The notes under the pieces were generated by a model. That model saw nothing but the letters and a program-made list of their open reading frames with translations. It had not been told where the DNA came from and did not search any database. From Diaphorobacter caeni (lineage in GTDB: Bacteria > Pseudomonadota > Gammaproteobacteria > Burkholderiales > Burkholderiaceae_C), in NCBI RefSeq assembly GCF_015354245.1, contig NZ_JADKYZ010000007.1, positions 248,001 to 312,000 of the forward strand: a stretch of DNA of 64,000 nucleotides, in the 5' to 3' direction. Below are positions 17,256-25,165 of this stretch, piece by piece. Numbering within the stretch: position 1 is the stretch's first letter; each line of letters begins with the position of its first letter. The position numbers and the translations under genes were made by a program.

Positions 17256-17403
17256 GATGGGCTGGTCGTTTGCGGACGGCAATACAGCCCCTCATGCGTC
17301 GTTGCGAAGCCTTGCCGTACGAGAGTACTGTCTGCGGCTTCACGCCTCGCCTGAGGGGCTGTCTTGCCGTTGGAGTGGGTGACTCCAGCGCCCAGTGCGC
17401 TTC
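17256..17403 (-). repeat. 148-bp dispersed structured element, copy 1
   Basis: This segment recurs at 21778-21925 with the same length. The ends of the core are ACAGCCCCTCA (17284-17294) and TGAGGGGCTGT (17352-17362), a perfect 11-bp inverted repeat. Inside lie GAAGCC/GGCTTC and a small hairpin GTAC-GAGA-GTAC. On the minus strand it ends 48 bases before the thioesterase start, so it would form the 5' leader of that transcript. It could be a miniature mobile element or a structured RNA; position favours a leader role but two copies cannot prove it. Confidence 0.7.
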
Positions 17404-17614
17404 TTGGTTCTGAGGCTGAATTCAAATCCAAATTCAAACTTCAACCGAAAGCGGCCAAAGCGAAGGTGCGCCATGAGGCGCACCGGCATGAGCGCAGCGA
17501 CGTGCCGCAAACACCTCTTATGAAACATCTGACTCGCGGCGGTTGCCCGAACGAAGCGACGCAGTCGCGCAGTGAGTTCTGCCGCGTGACCCCGAATTCA
17601 AAAGCGCGTTTTTG

Positions 17615-17644
17615 ATTACTTTTTGCGCGCAAGCAAAAAGTGAT
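17615..17644. terminator. Hairpin with A/T tracts, possible bidirectional terminator
   Basis: ATTACTTTTTGC pairs with GCAAAAAGTGAT across a six-base loop, with one wobble pair. T-rich tracts occur inside both arms rather than after the stem, so termination efficiency is uncertain. It lies 125 bases downstream of tolA and may end the ybgC-tolQRA transcript. Confidence 0.4.
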
Positions 17645-17727
17645 TGCCCCGCCGGGGGCAGTCCCGGCCTCGAAAAGCCAAGCCCCGGCAGCCGCAGAAA
17701 GAACCCGCCTGCTTCAACTCATACTTT

Positions 17728-17758
17728 GATCAGCAGATCAGCAGATCAGCAGATCAGC
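17728..17758. repeat. Short tandem repeat, 8-bp unit GATCAGCA, 3.9 copies
   Basis: Three exact copies of GATCAGCA and a fourth lacking the last base sit 12 bases after the tolA stop. A related GATCGATCAG follows. The tract is short enough for slipped-strand variation but is non-coding, so any effect would be on the tolA 3' end. Confidence 0.8.
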
Positions 17759-17769
17759 GGTGCGATCGA

Positions 17770-18894
17770 TCAGTCGTTCGGCCTGAACCCAATGCTCAAA
17801 GACGACGGCACCCGCCCATCCGTGTCCTTGGGCAACGTATCGGTCTTTTCCAACGCCCGGATCACAGCCTGATCCCACGCGGGATTGCCGCTCGACTTGA
17901 CAAGGCGAGTACCGACGATGGTCCCGTCCGGTGATGCACGCACTTCCACCTCGGCGCGCGGGTTGCCGGTGATCGAATCGGGGAACGTGATGTTCGGACG
18001 CACCTTGGCCGCGACCTTGCCCGCGTAGCCTGCGGAGGGGCCGCCCGAGCCCGAGCCGCTGCTGCTTCCGCCGGGGCCGGCGCTGTGGGTGGCATTGCCG
18101 GTGGCGCTGGCACCGCCGGTCGCTCCGGCCATGCCGGCCATGCGGCGCAGATTGGCTTCGCGCTGGGCTTCGGCGGCTTTGGTGGCTGCTGCGTCGGACT
18201 TGCGTTTTTCCTCGGCGGCCTTCTTCTTGTCGGCCTCCGCTTTGGCGGCCTTTTCGGCTTTCTCCTTCTTGTCCTTCTCGGCCTGTTCCTTCTTTTCCTT
18301 TTCGCGTTCGAGCTGTTCCTTGCGGTCTTTCTCGCGCTCGGCCTTTTCCTTTTCGGCCTTGTCCTTCTTTTGCTGCTCCAGTTTGTCCTTTTTCTGCTGC
18401 TCGAGCTTTTCGCGCTTTTGCTCCTCAAGGCGCTCCTTGCGCTCCTGTTCGGCTTCTTCCTTGCGCGCCTTTTCCTTGCGCTCTTTCTCGAGCTGCAATT
18501 GCTGCTGTTTCTTCTTTTCCTTTTCCTCTTCCTCGCGCTTTTTCTTGCGCTCGATGGCGATGTCGGCATCGTGCGTGTCCGGCTGCACCTGCTGCTTGGG
18601 CGGCGGCGGAGGAGGGGGGGGAGGCGGTGGTGGCGGTGTGGGCCTGCGGGGCTCCTCTCGGGGCTCGGGCGGCGGAGGAGGGGTGGGCTCCACGGCGCGC
18701 GGTGCGGCCTGCTGCGGCAGAGCGGCCCAGAGTTCGGCTTCGGCAGCAGGAGCGTCCGAGCTCTTTTTCCAGTTGATGCCCCATGTCAGCGCGCCGATCA
18801 GCACGGCATGGGCGAGTACGGCGAGTGCCACTGCACGCATGCGTCCGGGTGGACGAGGCGGGGAAAACTGGTCGCGTTCTTTGATGGATGGCAT
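17770..18894 (-). CDS. tolA: TolA, envelope energy-transducing protein
   Basis: A 374-residue TolA. One N-terminal membrane helix (AVALAVLAHAVLIGALTWG) anchors it; a proline-rich stretch with a run of 14 prolines follows (about residues 70-100); then a long lysine/glutamate helical domain (about 110-260) spans the periplasm; the C-terminal domain is TonB/TolA-like (NPRAEVEVRASPDGTIVGTR). It transmits proton-motive force from TolQR to the outer-membrane Tol-Pal partners. It is the last gene of the cluster. tolB and pal, which normally follow, are absent from this window. Confidence 0.95.
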   Translation of the reverse strand: MPSIKERDQFSPPRPPGRMRAVALAVLAHAVLIGALTWGINWKKSSDAPAAEAELWAALPQQAAPRAVEPTPPPPPEPREEPRRPTPPPPPPPPPPPPPKQQVQPDTHDADIAIERKKKREEEEKEKKKQQQLQLEKERKEKARKEEAEQERKERLEEQKREKLEQQKKDKLEQQKKDKAEKEKAEREKDRKEQLEREKEKKEQAEKDKKEKAEKAAKAEADKKKAAEEKRKSDAAATKAAEAQREANLRRMAGMAGATGGASATGNATHSAGPGGSSSGSGSGGPSAGYAGKVAAKVRPNITFPDSITGNPRAEVEVRASPDGTIVGTRLVKSSGNPAWDQAVIRALEKTDTLPKDTDGRVPSSLSIGFRPND

Positions 18895-18928
18895 TCAGGG
18901 ATTGGGCGGCTGGACCTTGCTTGATCGG

Positions 18929-19357
18929 TCAGTTGCCAGACGATTTCACGGTGAGGCCGACGCGTTCGACGCCTGCGCGTTGCAGCGCATCCATGGCCTT
19001 CATCACGGATTCATAGTTGACGGTCTTCTCGGCCGTGATCAGCACGGGCGTGCCTTCAACCTGCTCTTTCTGCCAGGTGCGTGCGGCATTGCCAAGCGCC
19101 TGCAGCGAGAGGTTGCGTTCGTTGCCGTCGGTCTTGAGCGTGATGCTGCCGTCCTTCTGGACGATGACCTGGCCGAAGGTCTTGGGCGGCGTCGCTCCCT
19201 TGCCGACCGAGGGCACGTTGACCGAGCTGGGCGTCATCATCGGCGCGGTGACCATGAAGATGATGAGCAGCACGAGCATCACGTCGATGAACGGAACCAT
19301 GTTGATCTCGTTCATAGAGCGGCGGCGCGAGCCGCTGCGGGAGGCCATTGCGGGCAT
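18929..19357 (-). CDS. tolR: TolR, ExbD/TolR-type motor protein
   Basis: A 142-residue protein with one N-terminal membrane helix that carries the proton-channel aspartate (NMVPFIDVMLVLLIIFMV) and a periplasmic domain. Together with TolQ it forms the proton-driven motor that energises TolA. AGGGAG lies about eight bases before the ATG. It is 17 bases downstream of tolQ and 34 bases upstream of tolA. Confidence 0.95.
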   Translation of the reverse strand: MPAMASRSGSRRRSMNEINMVPFIDVMLVLLIIFMVTAPMMTPSSVNVPSVGKGATPPKTFGQVIVQKDGSITLKTDGNERNLSLQALGNAARTWQKEQVEGTPVLITAEKTVNYESVMKAMDALQRAGVERVGLTVKSSGN

Positions 19358-19374
19358 TGCGTGCTCCCTTCGGT

Positions 19375-20069
19375 TCAGTGACCTGCGGACGTGCCGGGCT
19401 GGCCGCCCAGGTTGCGCTGCAGGATGTTGGAGAACTCTTCTATGAAGGTTTCCTGGTGGGTGGCGACGCGGTCGATGTCGCGCGCGAAACGGTTGTAGGC
19501 GATCACTGCGGGAATGGCGGCGAACAGGCCGATGGCGGTGGCCACCAGCGCTTCGGCGATGCCGGGCGCCACGGTGGCGAGCGTGACCTGCTCCATGCCC
19601 GCAAAGCCGGTGAAGGCGTGCATGATCCCCCAGACCGTGCCGAAGAGACCGACGTAGGGGCTGACCGATGCGACTGAGCCGAGGAAGGACAGGCTCGATT
19701 CAATCACGTCCATCTCGCGCTGGAAGCTGGCGCGCATGGCGCGGCGTGCACCGTCAAGCAGGGTGCCGGGGTCGCTGATGCGGCGCTCGCGCAGCTTCTG
19801 GTATTCGCGCATGCCGCTGGCGAAGATGCGTTCCATCGGGCCTGCCTGCTTGGCGTTCTGCGCGGCGCTGGCGTAGAGGTCGTTGAGGCTGTTGCCCGAC
19901 CAGAACTCGCGCTCGAACTCTTCGTTGAGTTCCTTCACGCGCTTGAGGGCGAAGAGTTTTCTGAAAATGGCGGCCCAGCTGGCGACGGAGACGCCGAGCA
20001 GCAGGAGCATGACGAGTTGAACCACCCAGCTGGCATTGAGCACCAGGCTCGCGATGGACATGTCTTGAT

Positions 20070-20073
<4 letters not shown>
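19375..20073 (-). CDS. tolQ: TolQ, MotA/TolQ/ExbB proton-channel protein
   Basis: A 232-residue, three-helix protein of the MotA/TolQ/ExbB family. The first helix (ASWVVQLVMLLLLGVSVASWAAIF) and the conserved block SVSPYVGLFGTVWGIMHAF, followed by IAEALVATAIGLFAAIPAVIAYN, are diagnostic. Its start overlaps the ybgC stop by four bases (ATGA), so translation is probably coupled. Confidence 0.96.
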
Positions 20074-20525
<452 letters not shown>

Positions 20526-20563
20526 TCGTAATGGCCTTGGCTGCTCGTTGAAAGTCGTCGTTT

Positions 20564-21748
20564 TCAGCCGATGAGCTGTTGGAGCCGGGCAATCGCCTCC
20601 TGCAGCTGCGCCATTGAATTGGCGGTCGAAAAGCGCACGAAGCGATGGGTGTCGGCAGTGCCGAAATCGCGGCCCGGCGTGATCGCCAGATGTGAGCGCT
20701 TCATCACTTCGAGCGCGAAGTCCCAGCTGCCGTCCACGCCGATCTTCTTTGCGGCCTCGGTGCAGTCGGCCCAGGCGTAGAACGCGCCATCCGGCATGAC
20801 CGGCACCGACAGGCCGAGTGCGTTGAGCGCAGGGATGAAGTAGTCGCGGCGGGCCTTGAACTGTGCGCGGCGCTGTTCGTATTCGGCGATGCTGTCGGGC
20901 TCGAAGCAGGCCAGCGCGGCATGCTGCGAGATGGTGCTCGCGCAGATGAACAGGTTCTGCGCCATGCGCTCGATCACCGGCACCATGGCATCGGGCACGA
21001 CCATCCAGCCGAGGCGCCAGCCGGTCATGTTGAAGTACTTGCTGAAGCTGTTGATGCTGATGATGTCGTCATCGATGGCGAGCGCCGTCTGGCCGAAGGC
21101 GTCGTCGTAGGACAGGCCGAGGTAGATCTCGTCGATGATGGTGATGCCGCCGCGCTCCTTCACCACCTTGTGGATCTTGCGCAGTTCGTCCGGGGCGATG
21201 GAGGTGCCGGTCGGGTTCGACGGCGAGGCGAGCAGCACGCCGCGCGTCTTGGCGCCCCATGCGGCTTCGACCTTGGCGGCGCTCAGCTGGTAGCGCTCCT
21301 CGGCGGTGGTGGGGATCAGCACCGCGTTGCCATCGGCCGCGCTCACGAAGTGGCGGTTGCAGGGATAGCTCGGGTCGGGCATGAGGATCTCGTCGCCCTT
21401 TTCGATGAGCGCAAGGCAGGCCAGCTGCAGCGCGGCGGACGCGCCTGCGGTCACCACGATGCGGCGCGCTGGAACGTTCACGCCGAAGCGGGTGAGGTAC
21501 CACTGGCTGATCTTCTCGCGCAGCGCCTCGAGGCCCAGGGCGTTCGTGTACTGGGTGATGCCGGCGCGCACCGCGCGGTCGGCGGCTTCCTGAACCAGAG
21601 GCGGGGCGGTGAAGTCGGGCTCGCCGATGTTCAGGAAGATCATCGGGTTGTTGGTTCCGGCGACCTCGCGCGCGAGTTGCTGCGCGGCCTTGGCGACTTC
21701 CATCACGTAAAAGGGTTCAATACGTTCCGCGCGCTGTGAGAATTTCAT
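20564..21748 (-). CDS. PLP-dependent class I/II aminotransferase
   Basis: A 394-residue fold-type I aminotransferase. The PLP lysine is Lys237 in SINSFSKYFNMTGWR; ASPSNPTGTS, DEIYLGLSY and HRFVRFSTAN (the carboxylate-binding arginine) complete the active site. Substrate specificity (alanine, aspartate or a keto-acid of valine or methionine) cannot be settled by eye. The start is the ATG at 21748, where family homology begins; the same frame runs on upstream through the repeat element, but that part is not protein-like. The gene's leader carries the second copy of the 148-bp element. Confidence 0.9.
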   Translation of the reverse strand: MKFSQRAERIEPFYVMEVAKAAQQLAREVAGTNNPMIFLNIGEPDFTAPPLVQEAADRAVRAGITQYTNALGLEALREKISQWYLTRFGVNVPARRIVVTAGASAALQLACLALIEKGDEILMPDPSYPCNRHFVSAADGNAVLIPTTAEERYQLSAAKVEAAWGAKTRGVLLASPSNPTGTSIAPDELRKIHKVVKERGGITIIDEIYLGLSYDDAFGQTALAIDDDIISINSFSKYFNMTGWRLGWMVVPDAMVPVIERMAQNLFICASTISQHAALACFEPDSIAEYEQRRAQFKARRDYFIPALNALGLSVPVMPDGAFYAWADCTEAAKKIGVDGSWDFALEVMKRSHLAITPGRDFGTADTHRFVRFSTANSMAQLQEAIARLQQLIG

Positions 21749-21777
21749 TGCTTTACTTCGGACTTGCTTTGTCTTTT

Positions 21778-21925
21778 GATGGTCGGTCGTTTGGGGGCGC
21801 CAATACAGCCCCTCATGCGGTGTTGCGAAGCCTTGCCGTACCAGAGTACTGTCTGCGGCTTCGACGCCTGGCCTGAGGGGCTGTCTTGGCGTTGGGACGG
21901 GTGGTTCATGCGCCCGCTGCGCTTC
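21778..21925 (-). repeat. 148-bp dispersed structured element, copy 2
   Basis: This copy matches 17256-17403 over its full length with scattered substitutions and compensating one-base shifts. ACAGCCCCTCA (21805-21815) and TGAGGGGCTGT (21874-21884) are preserved exactly, as are GAAGCC/GGCTTC and GTAC-CAGA-GTAC. It ends 29 bases before the aminotransferase start on the minus strand and lies between nusB and that gene. Confidence 0.7.
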
Positions 21926-21962
21926 GCAGGCCCGCTCTGGCTGGCGGGAGCGGGGCATGCTT

Positions 21963-22499
21963 TTATTCGCCGGATGCTTCCGGCGTTGCCTTTTGCTTGT
22001 CTGCTGCTACTTCAACTGCGCGCAGTTGTGGTGCCAGACCGTTGAGCACGCCGTTCACGTACTTGTGGCCGTCGGTGCCGCCGAATTCCTTGGCGAGTTC
22101 GATGCATTCGTTGATGATGACGCGCCATGGCACGTCCATGCAGTGCTGGAACTCGTAGACGCCGATCCACATCACGCCGTGTTCGATGGGCGAGATTTCC
22201 GAGAGCTTGCGGTCGAGCTTGGGCTCGATGAGCTTGTCCAGGTCTTCCGCGGTGGTGATGCAGCCATGCAGCACGGCATCGTAGTGCGCCACGTCGGCCT
22301 TGTTGAAGCCCGAGAGATCGCGGGTGAACAGGTCGATGTCGCTGGCGTCGTTGCCGCTCACGATGTGCTGGTAGAGCGCCTGCAGCGCGAATTCACGCGC
22401 GCGGCTGCGGCCCGACTTGGAGGCGGCCTTGCGTGCGCCGGTGCTGGTGGTGCCCTTGCGCGGCTGGCGGGGAGGGCGGGGTGCGTTCAGGGCGCTCAT
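21963..22499 (-). CDS. nusB: Transcription antitermination factor NusB
   Basis: A 178-residue NusB with a basic N-terminal extension of about 30 residues, then the typical [35 protein letters not shown] and [25 protein letters not shown]. NusB with NusE binds boxA RNA to support rRNA transcription. The start overlaps the ribH stop by four bases. The ribH-nusB pairing is common in proteobacteria. Confidence 0.96.
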   Translation of the reverse strand: MSALNAPRPPRQPRKGTTSTGARKAASKSGRSRAREFALQALYQHIVSGNDASDIDLFTRDLSGFNKADVAHYDAVLHGCITTAEDLDKLIEPKLDRKLSEISPIEHGVMWIGVYEFQHCMDVPWRVIINECIELAKEFGGTDGHKYVNGVLNGLAPQLRAVEVAADKQKATPEASGE

Positions 22500-23011
22500 T
22501 GTGCTTGCTCTCCGCTGTCTAGGAGGTCGATGAGTTCGTCTTCGGGAATGGCCAGCTGGTTGACCAGCAGCGCCATCTCTACGGCCACGCGCGCGGCGTC
22601 GGCACCCTTTTCGGTCTGGCGGGCGATGGCCTGCTCCATGTTCTCGGTGGTGAGAATGGCGTTGGCGATCGGCAGGTCGTAGTCGAGGCCGATACGGGTC
22701 ACGCCCGCGCCGGATTCGTTGGCCACCAGCTCGAAGTGGTAGGTCTCGCCGCGGATGATGCAGCCGAGCGCGATCAACGCGTCGTACTCGCCGCGATTGG
22801 CGAGCGTCTGCAGCGCCAGCGGCACTTCGAGCGCGCCGGGCACGGTGATGTGGTCGATGCTGTCGGCGTCCACGCCGAGCTGGATGAGCTGCGCGTGGCA
22901 AGCGTCGAACAGCGCGTTCGTGATGTCTTCATTGAAGCGGGCCTGAACGATGCCGATCGTCAGGCCTTCTCCGTCCAGGTTGATCTCGGAGCCTTTGTTT
23001 GCGCCTTGCAT
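22496..23011 (-). CDS. ribH: 6,7-dimethyl-8-ribityllumazine synthase
   Basis: A 171-residue lumazine synthase, which condenses the ribB product with the pyrimidine intermediate in riboflavin synthesis. Substrate-binding segments are [36 protein letters not shown] and the C-terminal [12 protein letters not shown]. The ATG at 23011 lies five bases after the ribB stop. An open frame continues upstream inside ribB but is antisense-free coincidence and not part of the gene. Confidence 0.97.
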   Translation of the reverse strand: MQGANKGSEINLDGEGLTIGIVQARFNEDITNALFDACHAQLIQLGVDADSIDHITVPGALEVPLALQTLANRGEYDALIALGCIIRGETYHFELVANESGAGVTRIGLDYDLPIANAILTTENMEQAIARQTEKGADAARVAVEMALLVNQLAIPEDELIDLLDSGEQAQ

Positions 23012-23016
23012 AGTGT

Positions 23017-24138
23017 TCAGTCCTTGGGGATGTATCCGGTGATTTCGAGGTCGTAGCCCGCCATGCTGGGCATGCGGCGCGGTTGGCCGAGCAGCTGCAT
23101 CTTCTTGACGCCCACTTCGCGCAGGATCTGCGCGCCCACGCCGTAGGTGCGCAGGTCCATGCGACCGCGTTCGGGGGCGTGCGCGGAGCGCGCCTTGCCG
23201 TCGAACTGCTCCAGCAGCTGTTCGCCGCTTTCGCCGCAGTTCAGCAGCACGGCCACGCCCTTGCCCTGTTTGGCGATGTATTCGAGACTGGGCTGCAGAC
23301 CCCACGAGTGCATGGAGCGGTTGATCTCGAGCGCGTCGAGCACCGACAGCGGCTCGTGCACGCGCACGGCCACGGAGTCGTCGTCGCCCCACGAGCCCAT
23401 CACGAGCGCGAGGTGCACGGCGTTGCTGGTGTCTTCGTGGAAGGCGTGCGCGGTGAAGGTGCCGAAGGCGGTTTGCAGCTCGCGCGAGCTGACCTTCTGC
23501 ACCAGCGATTCGTGGCGGCTGCGGTACTGGATGAGGTCGGCAATCGTGCCGATCTTGAGACCGTGCTCGGCGGCGAAGAGCTGCAGATCGGGCAGGCGGG
23601 CCATGGTGCCGTCGTCCTTCATGACCTCGCAGATCACGGCCGATGGCGAGCAGCCTGCCATCGCCGCCAGATCGCAACCGGCTTCGGTGTGACCGGCGCG
23701 CATGAGCACGCCGCCATCGACGGCCTGCAGCGGGAAGATGTGACCGGGCTGCACCAGGTCGGCGGCCTTTGCGTTCTTCGCGACGGCGGCCTGCACGGTG
23801 CGCGCGCGGTCGGCGGCGGAGATGCCGGTGGTCACGCCTTCGGCGGCTTCGATGGAGACGGTGAAGGCCGTGCCCATCTTGGTTCCGTTGCGGGCGACCA
23901 TCGGAGGCAGGTTCAGCAGCTCGCAGCGTTCGCGCGAGAGGGTCAGGCAGATCAGGCCTCGGCCGAACTTGGCCATGAAGTTGATGGCCTCGGGCGTCAC
24001 ATGGTCGGAGGCGAGCACCAGATCGCCTTCGTTTTCGCGGTCTTCTTCATCCACCAGGATGACGATGCGGCCAGCGCGCATTTCGGCGACGATTTCTTCG
24101 ACGGAGGAAACCGGCACGGGCTTGATGGGGGAATTCAT
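23017..24138 (-). CDS. ribB: 3,4-dihydroxy-2-butanone 4-phosphate synthase with degenerate GTP cyclohydrolase II domain (RibBX type)
   Basis: A 373-residue two-domain protein. The N-terminal RibB half (residues 1-205) has all expected elements: [28 protein letters not shown] and [10 protein letters not shown]. The C-terminal half (about 210-373) has the RibA fold length but lacks the zinc-binding cysteine cluster and the GTP site that should follow RVH; the sequence reads [17 protein letters not shown] instead. It therefore should make the butanone phosphate but not hydrolyse GTP, so another ribA must exist elsewhere. The start at 24138 is the ATG nearest the conserved domain. An attenuator-like leader precedes it. 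Confidence 0.93.
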   Translation of the reverse strand: MNSPIKPVPVSSVEEIVAEMRAGRIVILVDEEDRENEGDLVLASDHVTPEAINFMAKFGRGLICLTLSRERCELLNLPPMVARNGTKMGTAFTVSIEAAEGVTTGISAADRARTVQAAVAKNAKAADLVQPGHIFPLQAVDGGVLMRAGHTEAGCDLAAMAGCSPSAVICEVMKDDGTMARLPDLQLFAAEHGLKIGTIADLIQYRSRHESLVQKVSSRELQTAFGTFTAHAFHEDTSNAVHLALVMGSWGDDDSVAVRVHEPLSVLDALEINRSMHSWGLQPSLEYIAKQGKGVAVLLNCGESGEQLLEQFDGKARSAHAPERGRMDLRTYGVGAQILREVGVKKMQLLGQPRRMPSMAGYDLEITGYIPKD

Positions 24139-24442
24139 GCGGGGCTTTCGATGAAGGCCGTGCGTCCTGCTGGGCACGGCAGGTTCCCAGCGGTCGGCTG
24201 TGTGCTTCTTGCCCGCGAAACGATGCGTCGTCCGCGCGTGTGCAGCAAAAAGGCCCGTGGCGGGCAGCCCCTAAAGAACATGCGATGCGGCCAGCAGGCC
24301 ACCCGGTTGAGGGATTGCAAATCCCGAAGCCCGCGATTTTAGTCCACTGCCGATGCTCCCCGCTGGCAGTGCGGCGAATGAAATCAGAGAGCGCCCCGGA
24401 TTGCCCGGAAGTCAGCAGTCAGTTGCCCATGGCACGTTGCGT
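24139..24442 (-). other. ribB leader region without an FMN riboswitch
   Basis: This stretch upstream of ribB contains a terminator-like hairpin (24247-24265) and, further upstream on the minus strand, two small hairpins enclosed by a long-range GCGGGC/GCCCGC pairing (24329-24334 with 24260-24265). None of the conserved FMN-riboswitch segments can be found. Nothing else is recognised in this region. Confidence 0.5.
24247..24265 (-). terminator. GC-rich hairpin with T-run in the ribB leader
   Basis: On the minus strand GCCCG-CCA-CGGGC is followed by CTTTTT. It lies 109 bases before the ribB start codon and nearly 450 bases after the ferredoxin gene, so it could be a leader attenuator rather than the end of the upstream transcript. 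The stem has only five base pairs. Confidence 0.5.
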
Positions 24443-24564
24443 GAAACTGGCGCTTACCATGCAAGAGCAGGCTTGCCTGGGGCTGCCCCGCCGCGCTGGC
24501 TGCTTCCCCTCCCGCGCAGCGAGAGAGGGGGGAAGGCGCGAAGCGCCTCAGGGGGGCTTCTCAG
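24443..24564. repeat. Tandem intergenic repeat, copy A (122 bp)
   Basis: This copy begins at GAAACTGGCGC and ends at CTTCTCAG. It shares with copy B the blocks CCCCGCCGCGCTGGCTGC, GCGAGAGAGG and GGAAGGCGCGAAGCG. Inside, CCCCTCCCGC and its near complement around GAGAGAGGGG allow a strong hairpin, as in REP-type elements. Confidence 0.75.
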
Positions 24565-24597
24565 TCATCCATGGTGCTTTGCAATTTCCACCGCGCA

Positions 24598-24722
24598 GAA
24601 ACTGGCGCGCCCCAAGCGAGGGCAGCCGCGCAAGGGCCGCCCCGCCGCGCTGGCTGCGTCCCCCTCCCGCGAAGCGAGAGAGGGGGAAGGCGCGAAGCGA
24701 CTCAGGGGGTGTTTCTTCTCAG
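24598..24722. repeat. Tandem intergenic repeat, copy B (125 bp)
   Basis: The second copy runs from GAAACTGGCGC to CTTCTCAG and includes the last four bases of the ferredoxin gene. The two copies lie head to tail with 33 bases between them. Their position directly after a gene suggests a 3'-end or REP-like element; they could also fold into a terminator. Confidence 0.75.
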
Positions 24723-25018
24723 ATCGAGCTGTTTTCGATCTGCAGATCGGAGAGCGGATAGGCGCAGCAGGGCAGCACCCATCCTTCGGCTTTCTCTTCA
24801 GGCGAGAGTCCGGGCCATTCGATCTCGTAGCGCACCTCGCCCTTGGCGAGAAAGCCGATGCAGGTGCGGCAGGTGCCGTTGCGGCAGGAACTGGGCCAGT
24901 CCACACCCCCTTGTTCGAGTGAGGTAAGCAAGGGCTGTTCGGGCCAGGCATCCACCTGCGTGCCGTCGTCCCCCACTTTGGCGATGAAAAACGGGACGGC
25001 GTTGGGTGTGGAACTCAT
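24719..25018 (-). CDS. Plant-type 2Fe-2S ferredoxin-domain protein
   Basis: A 99-residue ferredoxin of the chloroplast type. The cluster ligands are visible as CRNGTCRTC (Cys-x4-Cys-x2-Cys) and the distal cysteine in WVLPCCAYP. Small free-standing proteins of this kind donate electrons to oxygenases or other redox enzymes; the partner cannot be seen here. Its 3' end carries one copy of the tandem repeat. Upstream lies the large gene-free region with the DnaA/IHF-like modules. Confidence 0.9.
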   Translation of the reverse strand: MSSTPNAVPFFIAKVGDDGTQVDAWPEQPLLTSLEQGGVDWPSSCRNGTCRTCIGFLAKGEVRYEIEWPGLSPEEKAEGWVLPCCAYPLSDLQIENSSI

Positions 25019-25165
25019 GGCGAACGGAGAGCGGACGGGAAAGAGGCTGAAAGCGGTGCGCGGAACCGATCATCTTAGCGCGTTGAAAATGACTAACACA
25101 AACTAAAGGGATCATCGGCGCTCGGGTCCACGCTGCCCAAATTTTGAGCGTTGCAAGCGCGTCCC

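Larger units (their letters stand above)
17404..17769. other. Gene-free mosaic with two hairpins
   Basis: No credible gene is present. Two strong hairpins stand out: GGTGCGCC-ATGA-GGCGCACC at 17465-17484, and a 12-bp stem (one T:G pair) around GCGCAA at 17615-17644 with ACTTTTTGC and GCAAAAAGT arms, which could terminate transcription in either direction. The rest is moderately GC-rich and looks like intergenic repeat debris. The final part holds the short tandem repeat at 17728-17758. Confidence 0.55.

Noticed and set aside
17728-17758. CRISPR-like repeat
   Set aside because: The GATCAGCA units are contiguous 8-mers without spacers and no cas gene is near; it is a simple tandem repeat.
24281-24340. 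tRNA-Cys-like segment (a GGGATTGCAAATCCC anticodon-arm look-alike)
   Set aside because: The anticodon-like stem is present, but there is no acceptor stem, no T-arm (TTCGA) and no CCA end at the right spacing. The stem is explained by the ribB leader hairpin.
24139-24442. FMN riboswitch upstream of ribB
   Set aside because: The conserved aptamer segments around the junction are not found on either strand; only a different set of short hairpins is present.
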